From Lactarius indigo (Eukaryota; Basidiomycota; Agaricomycetes; Russulales; Russulaceae): a stretch of 45,461 nt of DNA. The translations under genes were made by a program, and so were the position numbers. Numbering within the stretch: position 1 is the first letter of the stretch; every line of letters begins with the position of its first letter. The notes beneath the pieces are model-generated. The model was not told where the DNA came from. It saw only the letters and a list, made by a program, of their open reading frames with translations, and made no database searches. The DNA lies in NCBI GenBank assembly GCA_025766275.1, contig JAFKAC010000249.1, forward strand, positions 1 to 45,461, in the 5' to 3' direction. Shown here piece by piece: positions 44,133 to 45,461 of this stretch.

Positions 44133-45280
44133 TCAGATGTATGGTGTGAGGGGTTCACACCTTCTCTGCTCGAGGGCACAACTGGGCCCCATGGTCAAGC
44201 TTTCCACATCTGGAGCACCTGTGGCACTTGGGATGACTTGCAGAGGAGCATCCTTTGGGGATTTGCCAGTCGAAGTACATGGGGAGGCTGTCTGCCATGA
44301 CCAACCTCCTGCCACTTTTTCTGGCAACACCAGCTGAGCCATCCTAGAGCTTGAGGCCCTCGCATTTGGAGAAGGTGTGATCGTGGAGACCGAGGCAAGC
44401 TGCGCAGACTCCCCCATGTGGGCCTGTGCCAGACTGAAAAAACTCAGGCTTGTCTGGCCTGGGGCGCTTGGTGGTGCTCCAAGGGTGTGCATCCTGGTGG
44501 ATGGGATATGTGCCATGGGAGGCATGTGGGGAGTGCTTCCTGGGGGAAGGGGTGCGATGAGGGGATGAGGAGTGTGTGTGGCCATGCGAGTGGCCAGCCT
44601 GATCACAATGTCTGGGGGTGGCATGTGACAAAGGCAGTTCGGGGATGGCTTGTGTTCTCAAGAACTAGGTTTGCTGGCGGAAAAAGGAGATGGCAGCAAC
44701 AGTGGGGTAGCATGGGACAGTGCCAGCAAGGGGTTGTGGTTGATGGCACATGGAGCAGGGCTGGCACCAGGGGGGCAATGTCGAAGCCCTGGTTGTGCTT
44801 AAAAGCGTCGAACCACTCACGCCTCATGTGGCTCTGGTACAGAATTAGTACTGCGTTGCCGTTGTCTTGAACTCTTCTAGGGTGCAGTTCAAGAGCGACA
44901 AAGAAAGCCACCAAGGAGTCAATGTGCTCTGGGGGCCAGACTCCTGATTGTGCCATGAAATGTAGCATGGTGTTTTTTGCATACATTACCTCATCCCAGG
45001 CCAGACTCTTGTCACTTTGGATGTTCCAAGAGGGTCTCACAGTGGACAGCAGACGGATGGCCAGGGTGTCCTCAAGCTGTGTGAAGGCCATAGTGTCTTG
45101 GTTGACCAATCTGTGGGAGTCAGCAGCGGCATCTCTGCAACCTCTGATGGTGTAGTCAAGTTTGACGTACTCAAGGTTGTTAATTTTGTTGAGGGCGTAT
45201 TGGGCTGGACAAGGTTCGATCCAATTGCTGATGCCCTTACCTGTCACAGTACCAGCTGACCGTCCGTGATGTTTTGACAT
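44133..45280 (-). pseudogene. DIRS-like gag ORF with zinc knuckles
   Basis: Starting frame 45280-44760 (LEDTLAIRLLSTVRPSWNIQ, WPPEHIDSLVAFFVALELHP, NGNAVLILYQSHMRREW). It then changes frame to a Pro/His-rich part with CAACLGLHDHTFSKC (near 44400), and ends in CSRCGKLDHGAQLC (CX2CX4HX4C; 44213-44172), a typical nucleic-acid-binding knuckle. The first 13 or so codons of the open frame read into the neighbouring LTR (from 45242), so the true start lies elsewhere or is lost. Frame changes and stops make it non-functional. Confidence 0.7.
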
Positions 45281-45461
45281 TCAAGGGTTCTGCTTGTCAA
45301 GGCAGAGAGAATAAATGCTGACTTGGCACGTGCATGCACAAGTGAGAAGGTAAACACTGGATTGAAAGACGAAGAGTAGACAAGCTAGTACTACTCTGTG
45401 GCTACATCTTAAACACTTGTACATACTGGTGTTTTTCGTGACTGTTTTCTGTATTTACAAA
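45242..45461 (-). mobile_element. Gypsy LTR, cut by the window edge
   Basis: Starts TGTCACAGTACCAGCTGACC and follows the LTR at 9785-10129 over its whole visible length, including AAGAGTAGACAAGCT (45372 onward), TGGCTACATCTTAAA and GACTGTTTTCTGTATTTACAAA. The outer left flank is TTACC (45237-45241). Orientation is the same as the first copy, so its inner part would lie to the right if it belongs to a full element; a solo LTR is equally possible. Confidence 0.8.

Larger units (their letters stand above)
39290..45241 (-). mobile_element. DIRS-like retroelement (tyrosine-recombinase type), decayed
   Basis: Minus-strand order: gag-like ORF with zinc knuckles (45280-44133), RT (43964-43303), RNase H and connection (43281-42455), tyrosine recombinase (from about 42153, interrupted, ending near 39578). 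This is the order of DIRS-group elements, which integrate with a tyrosine recombinase and lack integrase and normal LTRs. The terminal and internal complementary repeats expected for DIRS were not identified. The right end is cut by an LTR at 45242; the left end is near the Gypsy remnant at 39254. Sequence is strongly CpG-poor and carries catalytic-site changes. Confidence 0.8.

Overview
The window looks like a repeat-rich stretch of an Agaricomycete-type (basidiomycete) genome. The evidence is short introns (about 45-75 nt, GT..AG, CTAAC-like branch points), genes of families expanded in mushrooms (a DUF6698-like protein, a Plavaka-type transposase), a DIRS-like tyrosine-recombinase retroelement, chromodomain Ty3/Gypsy elements and Ty1/Copia elements with a half-tRNA primer site. 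All identifications come from reading the sequence and from family knowledge; no search was run.

Layout. 1-2.5 kb: 5' end of a minus-strand Copia element (LTR, primer site, decayed gag) inserted into an older 740-bp LTR family, called LTR-A here. 2.7-3.6 kb: unrecognised, with a promoter-like segment and a 27-bp direct repeat. 3.6-10.1 kb: a decayed minus-strand chromodomain Gypsy element with a Tf1-like self-priming site, split by two solo LTRs that have perfect 5-bp target duplications. 10.1-14.9 kb: a decayed pogo-type DNA transposon, split by a solo LTR-A that itself contains another solo LTR. 14.9-19.8 kb: a CpG-rich island holding an 11-exon gene of unknown function; one of its introns carries a 455-bp array of 18 alternating inverted cores at exact 26-bp spacing. 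20-29 kb: a graveyard of broken host-gene pieces (mitochondrial-type HSP70, P450, carboxylate MFS transporter, a second HSP70) among local repeats. 29.5-31.2 kb: an apparently intact 8-exon DUF6698-like gene. 32.6-35.9 kb: a degraded Plavaka-type transposase. 36.9-39.3 kb: Copia pol remains (with a solo LTR) joined abruptly to a Gypsy integrase/chromodomain remnant. 39.3-45.2 kb: a DIRS-like element (gag, RT, RNase H, tyrosine recombinase) with catalytic-site mutations, its recombinase split by a 1.46-kb gag-only non-LTR element with a 12-bp target duplication. 45.24 kb to the edge: an LTR of the same family as the one at 9.8-10.1 kb.

The two host-like genes (15.4-19.8 and 29.5-31.2 kb) are the only multi-exon reading frames that stay coherent. 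Nearly everything else is mobile DNA or debris, and the insertions can be ordered in time from the nesting and target duplications. I saw no tRNA, rRNA, CRISPR or bacterial-type operon.
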